A stretch of 64,000 nt of DNA. Origin: Mesaphorura yosii (Eukaryota; Arthropoda; Collembola; Poduromorpha; Tullbergiidae). Location: the NCBI GenBank assembly GCA_009869945.1, contig WIXG01000120.1:1-64000 (forward strand), given 5' to 3'. Positions 47,601-59,779 of the stretch are shown one piece after another (within the stretch, counting starts at the first letter, position 1; each line of letters begins with the position of its first letter). Made by a program: the position numbers and the translations under genes. Below the pieces are notes generated by a model. It did not search any database. It saw nothing but the letters and a program-made list of their open reading frames with translations, and was not told where the DNA came from.

Positions 47601-50216
47601 ATTACATTTTATGGAAACCGTCGTCTAATTAATCCCATTTTCACATAATCGCATGATTTATTCAGACCCCGAGGATTCAACCCGCGAATGTTCTGATTGA
47701 GGGAAGAACAATGACAGTCGTCTGCGTCGCTCTTGGGGATCCGACACCGACGATTTCCCTCTTCATAAATGGAAGACTTGTGAAACAACAAAAGAACCGA
47801 CATCTCACTCAGACCATCGACAACGTTACTCGCGACATGGACATTGTTTCCTGCTACGCAGACAACGGATTCGGGTCTCCGATGCAGGCCTCGAGGAAAA
47901 TCCAAATATCTCGTACGACATTCATTCATTTTCATCCAAACATCAGCTTTCACAGATTTCTGATTCTTTCTTTCGTTTAGACGCTCCAAACGTGTCCCTG
48001 CCAGCACTTGCATTTTCTCATTTGGGAGATGAAGCCATTCTTGAATGTAAAGCGAATTCTTTTCCGGAACCAAAGTTGGCGTTCTGGAAAAGTGACAAGC
48101 GGATTCCCATCATTGATGGAGGGAAGTATTCGTTGACCCTTCAAACAATGGTAAGATCCAGTATGTCGATAGAAGGCCCTAAAAGATTATTCATGAGAAA
48201 AATTCATTTCGTTTTCAGGGTCAAACTAGCTACAGTTTCACACTCAAAATCAAGAACGTGTCGGAGGAGGACGGAGGTGAATACTATTGTCATGCTGATA
48301 ACATATTTGGCGAGGACACAAAGAGTGCCAGCCTTCAAATAGTCCATCCAGTGGTACGCATTTCTAATTCAAATCCATTTACCTACCTGAAAAGTTTGTT
48401 ACCATCAGAATTGAAATCATAAGAAGTGCTCTCTCTTCGTAGAACGAACGAGCGAACCTTACCAGTTGCTGCCAGAAGGAAAGTGTTAAATCTGAATGCA
48501 TGGACGCCTGTTCCCTATTCATGGATATCGACTCTGTGATAAACAAACCAGAATGCCTGAGTGACTTTGATAAGCTTATGAAATGCGCATCAGGTACAAA
48601 TCCCATTTAAAATAATTTAAATACGCATACAATACTTGGCTGGTTGTTTGTCTAGACGGAAGAGACCATCGTTCTTGCTGTATTGGATGGGGAGGTAAGC
48701 GACAGCCGCAGTCTAAACACGTGTAATTAGTTTACGAGACAAATGGTTCATGTTTTTGTCACTTCAGTTCCCAGAAGGTGCCTTGACTGGTGTCGTGGTG
48801 AAGCGCTGAGTCACAACGCCGACATTTGTGCTTTCCAAAGTACTAAATCCATCCTGAAATGCTTTCAAGAAAACAGAGGTGAGTATACGAATTCTTGATA
48901 AACTCACACCGTGCTAATACGTGCTCTTTCTTCACGCAGATATATTACCTGGACCACCACAAAACCTTCATTTCAACATCATATCCCAGACCGAAGTCGT
49001 GATTTCGTGGGATCCGCCAATAACAAATCCAGAAGCAGCCGCCCTGTACAGGTAGGAACTTAATTGCGAAGCGTGTAAATGTTTCAAATGCAAAGTGTAA
49101 GTGTTACCATTTCAATTAACGTGTGTGCTTTGCATTTGCAGAGTATTCTGGCGAACAACCGGAGAGAAGAAGGGTTCGGAAAAGGTGGACACCCCGAACA
49201 CAAACGTTCGAATTACAAGCCTCAAGCCTGGAATGAATTATGAGGCTTACATCAAAGCAGGAAACGCGTACGGAACATCGATTTTGACCCCGCCTCTCAT
49301 ATTTAACACGGACGATAACAGCATCGCCTACGCCAGCACAGGTACGATTTACTTTTATGCTCGCAAATGATCCCGAAGTATCAAATTGAGGGAAGATGAT
49401 CTCTTTGCCTTTGCCATTTGATGAAAGCTATTTTGACTTTGACCATATTAACGTTTTTTGATAAGAATCGCCGGATAAAAACACAACGAGTATACGATTT
49501 CATGCAGAAGACTCCACCATGAGTTTGGAGAAACACGATATCCCTTTTCATCAGCGTAAGTTACGAGGATTCGGAACCGATGAACTGTCAATGTTGAATG
49601 CTGATGTCAAACTTACGTCATTGTGAAATCGATCTTACTAAAACGCACACACCTGCGCCTGCTGAAAAATATGTGTCCATGTCCCAATTGTGTCCAAGCG
49701 CATGCTGCTCATGCTCATGTTCAGTTCTGAAATTTATTAACTTTATTGTGATGCTTCATTGCTATTTTAGCCTCTGGAGCTGGCGCTGGCGTTGGAGTGG
49801 GGATCACCTTCTTGATTTTAATCCTGATAGCCGCAGCCGTTGGCGGAGTTTGGTTCTTCAGGAAGAGGCATTTTGCTAAACCTCCAGGAGCAGTTGCATT
49901 CGAGAATCCATCTTACATTCGGGAAGGATCAAATCCAGATCCTGGACCGCGTGTGCACGTAAGAAAGTTTAAAAGACTGAAAAACTCGAACACATAATTA
50001 ATTGAGAATTGGACTGGTTCTCAGGTGAATGGTGACGTGCTGTCGTCGAGTAGTACAAACGGATCCGTTCCAAGTGTTACTAATGGCGGGAACCCTGCCC
50101 TTGGCTGGCACGTGGAGACGCTGCATCCTCCGCGACCGGAGACGGAAGTCGCACCGACATTCTACGAAGAACTGCGTCTGGGGAGCGAAGGAGCGGGTTT
50201 CCGTAGACTGAAGTAA
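35636..50216 (+). CDS. Single-pass membrane receptor with Ig, fibronectin III and DB modules (IGDB-type), 30 exons
   Basis: Exons: 35636-35747, 40820-41026, 42039-42149, 42285-42388, 42479-42575, 42661-42729, 43000-43161, 43241-43351, 43430-43686, 43779-43999, 44679-44888, 45548-45599, 45756-45971, 46058-46198, 46291-46558, 46625-46809, 46880-47015, 47099-47234, 47326-47518, 47666-47912, 47981-48150, 48219-48353, 48443-48593, 48656-48694, 48768-48878, 48940-49051, 49142-49341, 49508-49555, 49771-49958, 50025-50216; about 1526 residues. Order: signal peptide (LSLLLLVSGLLASAEG), Ig, DB1, FN3, DB2, FN3, DB3, FN3, FN3, Ig, Ig, DB4, FN3, membrane span (GITFLILILIAAAVGGVWFF), about 100-residue tail. 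DB modules show CC-x8-C-x3-C (CCLAHNVSKQCLGFC; CCENAGLSEACMPLC) and DGRDH-x-x-CC. DB modules are known from nematode and arthropod Ig/FN3 proteins such as worm C25G4.10. Adhesion or guidance roles are plausible but inferred. An upstream in-frame ATG at 35522 would add 38 residues. Confidence 0.88.
35748..40819 (+). other. First intron of the Ig/FN3/DB receptor gene (5.1 kb)
   Basis: GTAAGC donor after the signal-peptide exon and a TTTTTGTAG acceptor. No internal exon was found. It is by far the largest intron in the window, and long first introns often hold enhancers. A short GGCA repeat lies at 37387-37400. Confidence 0.7.
41027..42038 (+). other. Second intron of the receptor gene (1 kb)
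   Basis: Phase-1 intron inside the first Ig domain, GTAAGC to TGCTTAG. No exon or repeat recognised within it. Confidence 0.7.
44000..44678 (+). other. Intron inside DB2 of the receptor gene
   Basis: Phase-2 intron from GTAAGT to TTGTGTAG. The open frames within it are not continued by splice sites. Confidence 0.65.
44889..45547 (+). other. Intron near the end of DB2 in the receptor gene
   Basis: GTAAGG to GTTGCAG, phase 2, splitting a Lys codon. Nothing else recognised inside. Confidence 0.65.
49508..49555 (+). other. 48-nt phase 1-1 exon next to the membrane span, cassette-exon candidate
   Basis: Bounded by CATGCAG and GTAAGTT, it encodes EDSTMSLEKHDIPFHQ plus a split codon. Both ends are phase 1, so skipping keeps frame, changing AST-(16 residues)-PSG to AST-ASG. 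It lies between the last FN3 domain and the transmembrane segment. Confidence 0.6.
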
Positions 50217-50844
50217 AATTAAATGTTTTCATATTTTTGTTCCAATTGTTTCCGTTGCATTAACTTGCATACAAAGTTTCCTGCGAGCGCATTTTACTAA
50301 GAAAATGTAAAACTATTTTCAAGTTGGATTAGCAAAAGAAGTTGGGTATTCCGTACTTAAAATACGCAAAATATTGAAAATATGTTTCGTGATACGAGAA
50401 ATGTAGTGAATAAGCATGTGATTTGTAAAACTGCTATTCAGAATTTGTTAGTTTAGGCAAACGAGAGTAGGCGTTAGGCACCGTATACGAAGTAGATTAA
50501 CTGTAGATTACTTTACAAAAACCGTGATACGAAAGGAAAGGAAAGCAGCATATTTGGGAACGATAGAATTTAGTCTATTTTATTAATTTGATTTTATGAT
50601 ACACACAGTTTGCAATTTGCAGAATCCTTTGTAAATGTTCTTGTTAAACTTTATTGTTTTTTTACACGACGGTACGCACAGTGGCAGTGATGATGAAGAT
50701 GACTTATGCAAACTTTCGTCGACATATCGACATGCATGAGTGAATGTGATATTTCATTATGAACGTTTTTCCAGTTTCTCTCGCTACGATTCTTTTTTTA
50801 TAGATAGTGGAAAATATTGATTTCAAAGTGTCGGAGGAAATAAA
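50217..50844 (+). terminator. 3' UTR of the receptor gene, ending at AATAAA 50839-50844
   Basis: About 640 nt of A/T-rich sequence without further exons. The AATAAA signal is about 35 nt from the minus-strand signal of the convergent cadherin. Confidence 0.55.
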
Positions 50845-50880
50845 GAGTCAAGAACCATGAACGAAAAACAGGAACACTTT

Positions 50881-50886
50881 TTTATT
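50881..50886 (-). terminator. Polyadenylation signal of the cadherin gene
   Basis: tttatt on plus is AATAAA on minus, 93 nt past the cadherin stop at 50979. Cleavage would fall almost on top of the receptor gene's 3' end. Confidence 0.55.
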
Positions 50887-50978
50887 CCAATGATAACATT
50901 TCGCACATTAAAATAAAATAGAATACAAAGTGCTGTCTGGAGTATTCGAATTAATTCTTTCGAGTTTGAACTCAAAAT

Positions 50979-53900
50979 TTACATAGCTTCCAAATCTTGT
51001 GGGTTTAAGGCCGTGTCCGGTCTGAAGACGTTTTGGGTAGCCACTTCGTCGTATGCGATTGTGAACACGCTTTTCTTCTCCAGCATTTTGCTCCGCTTGT
51101 TCGCGATTCCTGTCAAACCGATTCCGGAGTCTTCGTCTTCGTTCTCTTCCCTGGCAGCAGGCGGTTGTGAGCCTACAGCCATTCCAGCATCAACGCCGGC
51201 TGCCCTCGCGACTTTGGATTCTTCCTTCACTTGCTCAGGTACAGGTTCAGCAACGGCGACAGCTATCGCTTCTTGTCCCTCCACTTCCTCTTTTCTCTCA
51301 GGCTTTGGCGATCTGGACCTCGACTTGGACTTGGACTCCGACTTGTGACGCTTGCTCGTCTCCTTCTCGTCATTCGACCTTTCTTTGTGCTTGCCCTTTT
51401 CCTTCACCTTGTCCTTTTCTTTGTGGCTCCGGCCGTGATGCCGGTGTGACTTGCCACCTGCAGCCTCCTTCCCACCACCCTCCTTGCTCTTTTTGGCCAC
51501 TGCCCCAGGAATTGGGATTTGGTGCTCGTCCTCTTCGTCTATTTTGTCAATTTCTCGTCCTCCACCTCGCCCCTCGTCAAATGTCACATTTTGCCGTCGC
51601 AGAATGGATGCAGCCTTTGGCCTTTCGTGGGGAAGCTCGGCGAGTTCGGCGGCACGGTTGTCTTCTCCCTCGAACCCTTCAACGATGCCACCAACGTTTT
51701 GAAGGTGTGGGTGTGAGAGATTTCCTGGTGTCAGTTGTCGCCGCCGTGTGGGCCCAACCACGCCTCCAGATGTTTCTTCGACCTGTGGCGACTGCTCGCC
51801 CTGCGGTCGCTGTTCGCTGATGAACCTCCTCATCAGCATTTCCTTACCTTCGTCCCCGTCGTAGTCCAGCTGCAGCATTTCGCCCTCATTCGTCCTGAAA
51901 CGATAGTCAGAAATTAAATTACACGTCAATACAAATCGTGACAGAATTCGCTTACTTGTAAAATCTGCTTGGATGTTGAAGCTGCTTCGTCGCGTCCAAA
52001 ACATAATCCGAAGATACGACGGGTAAACTGCGAGTCGGAGATCTTTGGCGTAGGTGCCTGGCCTCCACGGTGCCTTGCTCGTAATTTACGGGTATTGAAG
52101 CTCTGTCGTACTGATCGCGGCGCACAAAGTCCTCGTCGCCCGGGTGCGGATGACCGGCGTACGCCACGTGGCGGCGCCCCTGTTCGGCCACTGTTTGATG
52201 GAACTGCACAGGCTGCTGCTGCATCATTTGCCACCTCGCGCCCAAATCTTCCATCCGACTTTCTCCGTGATGGTGCTGGTAATGCACAGGCAGTGCGTCT
52301 GCGTTTTCATTGAACTCCCAGTCCTCGACGACCATGTCGTCCGGCGCCGCCGCTCCTGCTGCTCCTCTCGACTGATGCTGTGGTGGCATGGACCTCTTCA
52401 CGACCACGTGCCGTGGCGGTCCGCCGCCGCCCCGCCACTGACGATTGTCTCCACTCCACGCTTCGCGAGTCCGATAATTCGTGTTGTAGTCCACTTCGTC
52501 TGCGCTGTCGATGGCTTGCACGGGGTACGTCTTTCGGGACCGCCGTGGATGCCCCCGAGTGTCGACAAACTCTTCACGCGTGTGTCGCTCAATTTTCTCC
52601 GACTTTCGCCCTCCGCGGAAGAGAAGGCAGCACGGGCAGAAGAGGCAGCAAATAAACAGGGCGAAGAGGAGGAGGAGAAGAATTATCAGCGCGATGAGAA
52701 GCCAGAAGAGGGTTCGGCTCTCGGCAGCCGAAACTGAAGGTGGCGCGACGGTTGTGGCCACAATTTGATCGGTGAGCATGAATTCCTTCAGGCCTGCCAG
52801 GTCGACGTATCTCGTCCGTGTGCTGAGTGGAGATTGCACCGACACGAGCACGACAGACTGATCAGAGCCGGGAGTATCCGTCTTTTCTTGGTTTAACGCG
52901 GCGTTTCGTGCTTCGATCCCCAGAAGGCGCTTTTCGATAAGCTGTGGAGCAGGAGGATGTGACCGCGAATCGAATGGGGCTACTGTGATTATGCTCGCGT
53001 GGCCTCCGGTTAATTGCGAGATCATCTTTTCGAGGCGGTCTCGTTCCCTGTTGATTTGTTCCGGCGAAGACGGGAAGACGAACCCAATTTCTTGGGAGAT
53101 GACGTCTTCAGAGTAAATTTGGACGGTACACTCCGTGCTCATTTGCGGGACTCCAAGATCGAAGGCACGCACTTTGAAAGATCCAAGATAATAGCTTTCC
53201 AGCTCTTTCGGGGTCGCTCTGATTGGATATTTTACATGGATCTGACCGGACACGGCATCAATCGCGAACCGGGAGTCGCCAACGACTTGGTACCGGATCT
53301 CAGAGTTGGGTCCGGGCGAGTCGTGGTCGTTTGCTTTGACGTGAACGGGCCACTTCAATCCATTTAACTCCGGATTGAGGACGGCTTGAAAAAACTTTGA
53401 TTCGCACTCTGGCGGTTCATTCACATCGCGGAGTCTGATAATGACAGTTCCGGTGGCCACATTTCGGAGAAACTCCGGATCATTCGACTCTGTGGCCCCA
53501 CCGTCCTTTGCCTCCACGTAAAGGCGAATTTCTACAAGTCGAAAGTAAAACGGAAATGAGTCGGACGTAAATGGGTCACAGAAAAGCAATTAATTTCAAG
53601 TGAGCGAGCGTAAAGTGCGCGACCACATGCAAACCAGAACTTCGATAGGCTTTTCTGTAATTACCTGGCGTTGTCTCTCGATCTAGATCCATCGGTTTCT
53701 CGACAAGAATGACTCCGCTCTCCGAATCAATCCGGAAGGCGTCCGATCCGACCAGACTCGAGTAGATTACGTGTCCAAAAAGTCCCGAGTCCCTGTCAGT
53801 CGCGTTGACTTGCACCACTCTCGTGCCATAAGGAGCCATCTCGTTAATTTCGGCAGTGTACTCTCGCTGGGAGAAGACGGGCGGGTTGTCGTTCACGTCG

Positions 53901-56900
53901 AGCACTCTGATTTCCAGCGGTACGGTCGCCGATGTACCGGAAGAGGTTAATGCTTTCATCTGAAACAAAACAAAGCGTCGTGAGTCATGGGGCTTGTCTC
54001 CTCAACCCCTTTCTCCAATATTTCATCGAGGAGGGTGCAAGAGAATTCTGTTTGCTTTCCAAGCCGCAAAAAAGTGTTATTTACTCTTGTCTTACCTGCA
54101 ATCTGAACATTTGCGTGCTCTCAAAATCCAAAAGCGTCGGATCGCTGACTACGATCGAGAAAGTGAAATTTCCCCTTCCAACTCGTGGGCTCACCGTAAA
54201 CACGTTAGTCGAGTGAACAAAATCGAGCTCAATGTGTGCGTCTGCGTTTGAGGTCCACACCTTCGTCTCGAGTGTAAACCGAACAGGTGTTCCAATGGGG
54301 CTATTTTCTTTTATTTCACCGAAATACCTGTGAAGGGCAAGTCCATCGATGACAATGACAGTAATGATAATGCGTGTGAATGCGAATTGAATGAGTTGCG
54401 AGACAAAGCAAAAGTTTACCTGTCGTATGAAAATGCTGGTGGACCACTGGAGACGTCTTGGCCATACCAGAACGTGACATTAATCACGGTTGAAACTTTG
54501 TCACTGAGCAGCCGTGAAAAGCTTTTGTGTTCTGGGATGATTTCCTCCGCGATCACTGAAATGCGGATGGGCTCGTTTGGCTTCGTCATGAGAAAGAGGC
54601 CCGTTAGATTACGTTTAAGGCGAATTTCTCCTGGCATTTGCATCGACCAAAGAACAAATGAATTATACATGTTACATTCTTCGCCAAACAATTACGACAC
54701 CGACACGAGGCCGTTGCAGTTGCGTACCTGTCATCGGGTTGAGATCAAAGAAACCAATGAAAGGGTTAGAGTCTGTCATGAGTCCGTAGCGTATCAGTCT
54801 TTTGTTCTCGGTATCACCGTCAACCGCGTTAACTTGCATGATCAAGTCGCCCTATTAATCAATTTGACGCAGCAATCAGCAATTTGCAAAGTACACTTCA
54901 ACGGCAACGTCTTCATTGATTGAAAGCCTGTGTTTCCAAAAGCTGCAAGTTTACATTTGCACTTACGGGCTTAAGTTTATTGGACAGCTCAATTAATGTC
55001 AGTGGAATCGTGAAGCGAGGCGGCATATCTTGCACGTCGGTGACTAATACAGCGATGTCGGTGATCAGAATATTTCGGGTGTCCACACTCGAGTTGGTGT
55101 GACCATTCTAAATTCAATTTAGTACTTCAGTACATGACTAATGGATGCATAATCCATAAGAAGGCCGTTGCATTTGGAGGTGATACATTATTCATAAGTG
55201 TGGCCATGTAGGCGTAGGAGAAAAGGGAATTGCATTTAGGCGTTGAAATTGAAACCAATAAGCTTGAGAGCATTCATTATCGTTGAAATATCGCTTGCCA
55301 TTTGCAGGCACATAGTGCACTGCACACGTACACAATTAATTTGAGCCCGAATTCCAATTGCGGACAAACATGGAATGCGATATGCCAGTTGCAAACTTAC
55401 CAGTGCGAGCAGTTGGAAAGTAAACCAAGGTTCTTTTTCAAAGTCGAGTTCTTTCTTTAAGTATAAAATTCCCTCCGTCCTGTTATTTGACAGTAATTTC
55501 TGCTTCAACTCCAGCCGACCCAGCGGCTCCTGCGAAGTAGCAAAGTGCAGTGCACATGAATGCATGAGCAATGAGCAGTAACAGCAGGATTTAATGACCA
55601 CTTCGACCATGTTCTTTGTCAATCCTGGCCGTGAGAAGATAAAGGTCTGGTCTGGTCTGGCCGAGCAAAGAGCAATTTGTCTTACCCTGATTTCCAGAAG
55701 GACAGGCCGCGTATTCTGCTCATTCTTCGACACCACGAAATTTTCCAACTCGCTCCCGACCGCCATGTTCTAAAAAAAAATCACCGATCGGGCAAGGCGA
55801 ATTAGTGGACCGTCAGCCGGACGGATGGATTAGAAGTTAGATTATTATGAACATTTATCTTGTTCATCTCATTGATCATGTTTTAATCTTGCTGGTTGCC
55901 GATTGTTTCTACGAAGTAAATCAAACATTTCAGTTGCAACGGCACTATCTTGTGCTTTTAGCAAAGCAATAAACAATAGAGCACCTGCAATTCATTCATT
56001 GACGCATTGTTCTCGTAATTGTGGCTTTGTGGCACAAGAGGTAAGGTGAATTGAGGTCAAATTCATTATGGCGAGAAGGGAAACTTTTATGGAACATAAT
56101 TTCTGTTTCAGGCCTCAGGAAAAGAGTTTGCGAGCAGCGAGTTTGGGGAAACTGAAGCAGCAAATGGACTGCTTTGACATGAATTAGTCGATTGCGTGTT
56201 TACGTTGGGTCGAAAGAAAGAGAACCAACGACGAAGGTGGGACAACACACTCGAGTCGTACTGAAATATGCATATTTCGTTTGCTTTCACTGTGGCCGTT
56301 GCATAACGCCACACTTATCCGCGGTTCATGGCTCTCACGTAATCGAATGCCACGACTCAGAAGAAAGAAAGCCAAAGCCAAAGCCACCTCGAATTGCCAT
56401 TCGTATTCGCACAAAAACAAGTTGTTCGTTTCGTTCCCGTTTTCGTTTCGTAGCATTTTTCTAATGCTCTCAATTCTGGTGACCCAAATGATACGTCGAA
56501 AATATGTCAGCTCGGGAAAGCGACCAGCGCAGCGCCAGCCCACCGCAACATAGCCACAGCATTCAGCGTTTCGGAAATTGTGACAAGAGCTCGTGTTGGC
56601 TTCACGCGGTGCTCTAAATAAATATTTCAAATGCTGAGCCCACAGAAAGGCAGTGCATGATTATGCCGGTGCCTGCTGCGAAGTCACAAAATGCAAAATA
56701 AGAAAATTGACGATTGAGGAGTCTTTCATCTGATTTAATTTTCTTGCTTCTTGCTTTGTTAAAAACGGGCCATAATCTACCAAATAATTTAATGAGACGC
56801 CTTGTACAAGATTTAGCGCGACCAGTTCATTGCTACCAAGTCGTGAGAGCTAAAGTGCGAATGAACTATGCAAATTTGATGTCTCTTTATGTGGTAGTTC

Positions 56901-58526
56901 GCCATTCAGCTTTGTGCTCAACTTAAACGATAAACGAATGCAATTCACGTCATTTAGTCAGTTCTGGGGAAAAAGTCAAAATGTCACCGCGTGGGAAATG
57001 CTTGCCAGTAGACCGATGAGCTCATCGAACAATTGCGTGGTTTACTCGGAAAAATGGCCCACTTATGAGCGACTTAAGTTGAGGTGACACTGCACGAAAG
57101 TTATTGATCTTCAATTGAGTTTTTACTTGGAAATGTATCGATTTTCTAGAGAAATTACAAAGCACTTGAATTCTGTATTCGTATTCGGTGTCCAAACCAT
57201 AACAATCAAATATTTATCATTTATCGAGTGCGATTGTTTGTTTAGCGTGGCGATGGCCTTCGCATTCACATGCATGCGACATGCGATATGACATGTTTTG
57301 AAATATTTCAAGGCATGAAATAAGACACAGACACTATGACCGATGGTCAATGACTATGGTTTAGTTGGGGCTATTCAATTATTGACGATTCATCCTAATT
57401 CCATTGTTGGACAGGACAGCAGTGGCAGTGGCAGTAAATGCCGAATTGAGAGAATCAAACAGATTGAGATTACATTGTACAAATGTGTAAAACGTAAAAC
57501 TCCCTTTTATTGAATCAATAATTTTATGGGCACGAAGAATCTGCTGGGAAAATCACAAAATGCATTTTTCACCTGTGTCTATGCTCGCTCTTTTCACGCT
57601 CGCTTAACGTGAAACCCTGGAACGCGTACGCCTGCATTTGTGCATGCATTCAATTTGTGAAATGGACGTGACTCAAGCTCAGCTCAATGCCCAGGCGAAT
57701 GCATCTCGTTCAATTCATTACGGACGGACGTCATTTTTCTGGCGCTGATAATCGATTGAGGAGTCAACTATTTATAAATCTGACACCTTTTCCTCACTTC
57801 GCACAAATCACACGTCCTTTTATCTACCGATCTATATTTATGTAACTCATTATTATTATTACGAATAAGCGTAATAAATATGCTCACAATTCTCAGGGTC
57901 GATTTAATATGAATGAAAATGTCAAGGTCCACTGATCGGGCTTTTGTTTTAAGACGTGTCTGCATGCTCTTTCTGTCCTTACCTCGGGCACTCGCAGAAG
58001 TTTCTCGCCCAACATCACTTCGGTGAATGCAGTTCCATCCGTGCTCGTAATGGACGCCTTCACACGTGTGAAATCTCCCGTTGTGTCCTGTACGCGAATC
58101 TGGAAGTCGTATGTTCTTCCTCTGTCCAGTGGCTTCCTCAGCACAACATCTGCTTGGCATAAGGACTCTGGGACGGAGCATCCGAGAAATTCAATGTCGA
58201 GGAGCGTCTTTCCTAAGGCTCCAACGACTTCGAATGACAGTGGGAAGTTGTTGTCAGAGTCCGAGGCCCGAAGTCTGTAAATTACGGTTCCAACCTGGAA
58301 TGAACAGCAAAATTGCAATAAATGAATCTTCATCTTCAAAATTCATGGTACATGGAACACCGGGCACTTTTTCCAGAGTCAGCAGACGGGCGCTTACCGG
58401 TGTGTCGTGAGGCACAAGAACAATCCGCATATTCGTGTCCACATCCAGCAGAGGATAATTTCCACAGCAGCATTGAGTACAAAGTATAAAAAAGAGTCCA
58501 AGGCAGGTGGTGAAAGAATGAGGCAT
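50979..58526 (-). CDS. Non-classical cadherin, six EC repeats, membrane-adjacent domain, long charged tail
   Basis: Exons 58526-58398, 58294-57983, 55769-55686, 55529-55401, 55107-54967, 54851-54728, 54630-54420, 54327-54096, 53959-53665, 53531-51956, 51894-50979 give 1382 residues. A signal peptide (SFTTCLGLFFILCTQCCC) precedes EC1, which has a Cys pair (GCSVPESLC). EC4-EC6 keep calcium motifs: VLDVNDNPPVF, NATDRDSG, LRDVNEPPEC, KANDHDSPGPN. EC1-EC3 lack most of them. A membrane-adjacent domain with helix INRERDRLEKMISQL precedes the span WLLIALIILLLLLFALFICC. The tail of about 540 residues is first Arg/His/Gln-rich, later Lys/Glu/Ser-rich with an SR stretch (KSKSRSRSPKPERK). Likely role: calcium-dependent adhesion at the plasma membrane. 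From memory the EC1 pattern resembles fly Cad86C, unverified. A PCDH15-like relationship was considered for the membrane-adjacent domain. Confidence 0.85.
55770..57982 (-). other. Second intron of the cadherin gene (2.2 kb)
   Basis: GTAAGG donor after EC1 (57982) and a T9-AG acceptor (55772-55770). No internal exon supported; EC1 continues in phase 0 into EC2. Confidence 0.65.
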
Positions 58527-59779
58527 CTTGCAATGATAACAGTTAAACAATTACACAAATTAAACGACACAACAGTCAACAATCGAGAAAGTCACTACAC
58601 TTGCTGATGCCGTCAACAGGACACTGTAGTTGATATGCAACATTTTATCGACTAATTAATCAATTAACCAACAATTAGTGCACTAATTAACTAAATTGTA
58701 CATGTGCGAGTGCACGGTTGATGTTTATGTGTTGGTGTTCATTGCACTGAAGAACTTTTAACCGTGGATTTAACAACTGACTATGATGCACTGCTCTTTG
58801 TTGTCGTTGTCGTTGCCTTATTGATTCCACATAAGCGCGTTGTGGTAGCAGTTGCATTTTGGAACCGGGACCGTCCAAATTCACGCACAGCGAAAGTTCG
58901 ACTGCTCTTGGCTCACCTGGAGTTCAGAATGTTTGCCCGTTGCGAGAGCTGCAAACTGCAAACACCTTGCCGGGTAACAAACACACAACACCGCTCCTGT
59001 TTACTGTTGGAAGGAGATGAATGTTTGAGGAAGTGGAACGGCACCTTCGAACAAGCACCAAGAAAAGTGTGACTTGGTATTCGGTACTCAGTATTGCAGT
59101 ACGAGAGAATGAGCATTGACAACGACGACGAGTTTTCTTAGCCAGTGGTTTTATTGTCCCGACGCATGCAATGAAACACAACGCAAATGTACAAATACGC
59201 AAACATTGCACCTTTACCGATCAATTTGTTTCACATGAGTTACATAACCCTCAGAATTGAGTGCCTTGTTTACATCCTCTTGTTATTTTTTATTATTCCA
59301 CCCGCTCGGTTCGTGCTTCCTTATTATATCAACATCAATATTCACAAATCACAATTCACTGGATCATGTAAGCACTGTTACAGGTTCCGCGGATAAATAA
59401 ATGTTAACTTACAAAAAGCTTCCAACTTATTCGTTATTGCAAAAGTTTAGAAATCTGACTGACGCGATATTGGCCGATTGGATTCCCAATTCCGAGGCTT
59501 TTATTGCTTCGGTTCATCATTTTCTGGTTTCAAGTCAGCACGCACTCGAATGCCCAGTTTGCAATTTTGCAAATTCACAGTACAAGACACAATACGAACG
59601 CAAGTATGAATGCAAGATGCAAAAAATTGCACGCTACGCTTTGCAAACAAAGAATGTGGTTCTCCCCACATTCGCACGACCGCACAGAGGGAGCCATCAA
59701 CCCGCCCAAGATTTATCGCCTACATCACGCGTGTACGTGTATCGTGTGTTTTCTAGTTGTATCGTAATTTCGAACGTTT
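58527..59779. other. Cadherin promoter side, no supported gene
   Basis: Contains the cadherin 5' UTR and promoter. The ORFs (for example 59401-59787 plus) have no domain signature and look like chance. Confidence 0.4.

Noticed and set aside
54330-54923. 197-codon plus-strand ORF
   Set aside because: Antisense to cadherin exons 6-7 and their intron, which have consistent phases on the minus strand.
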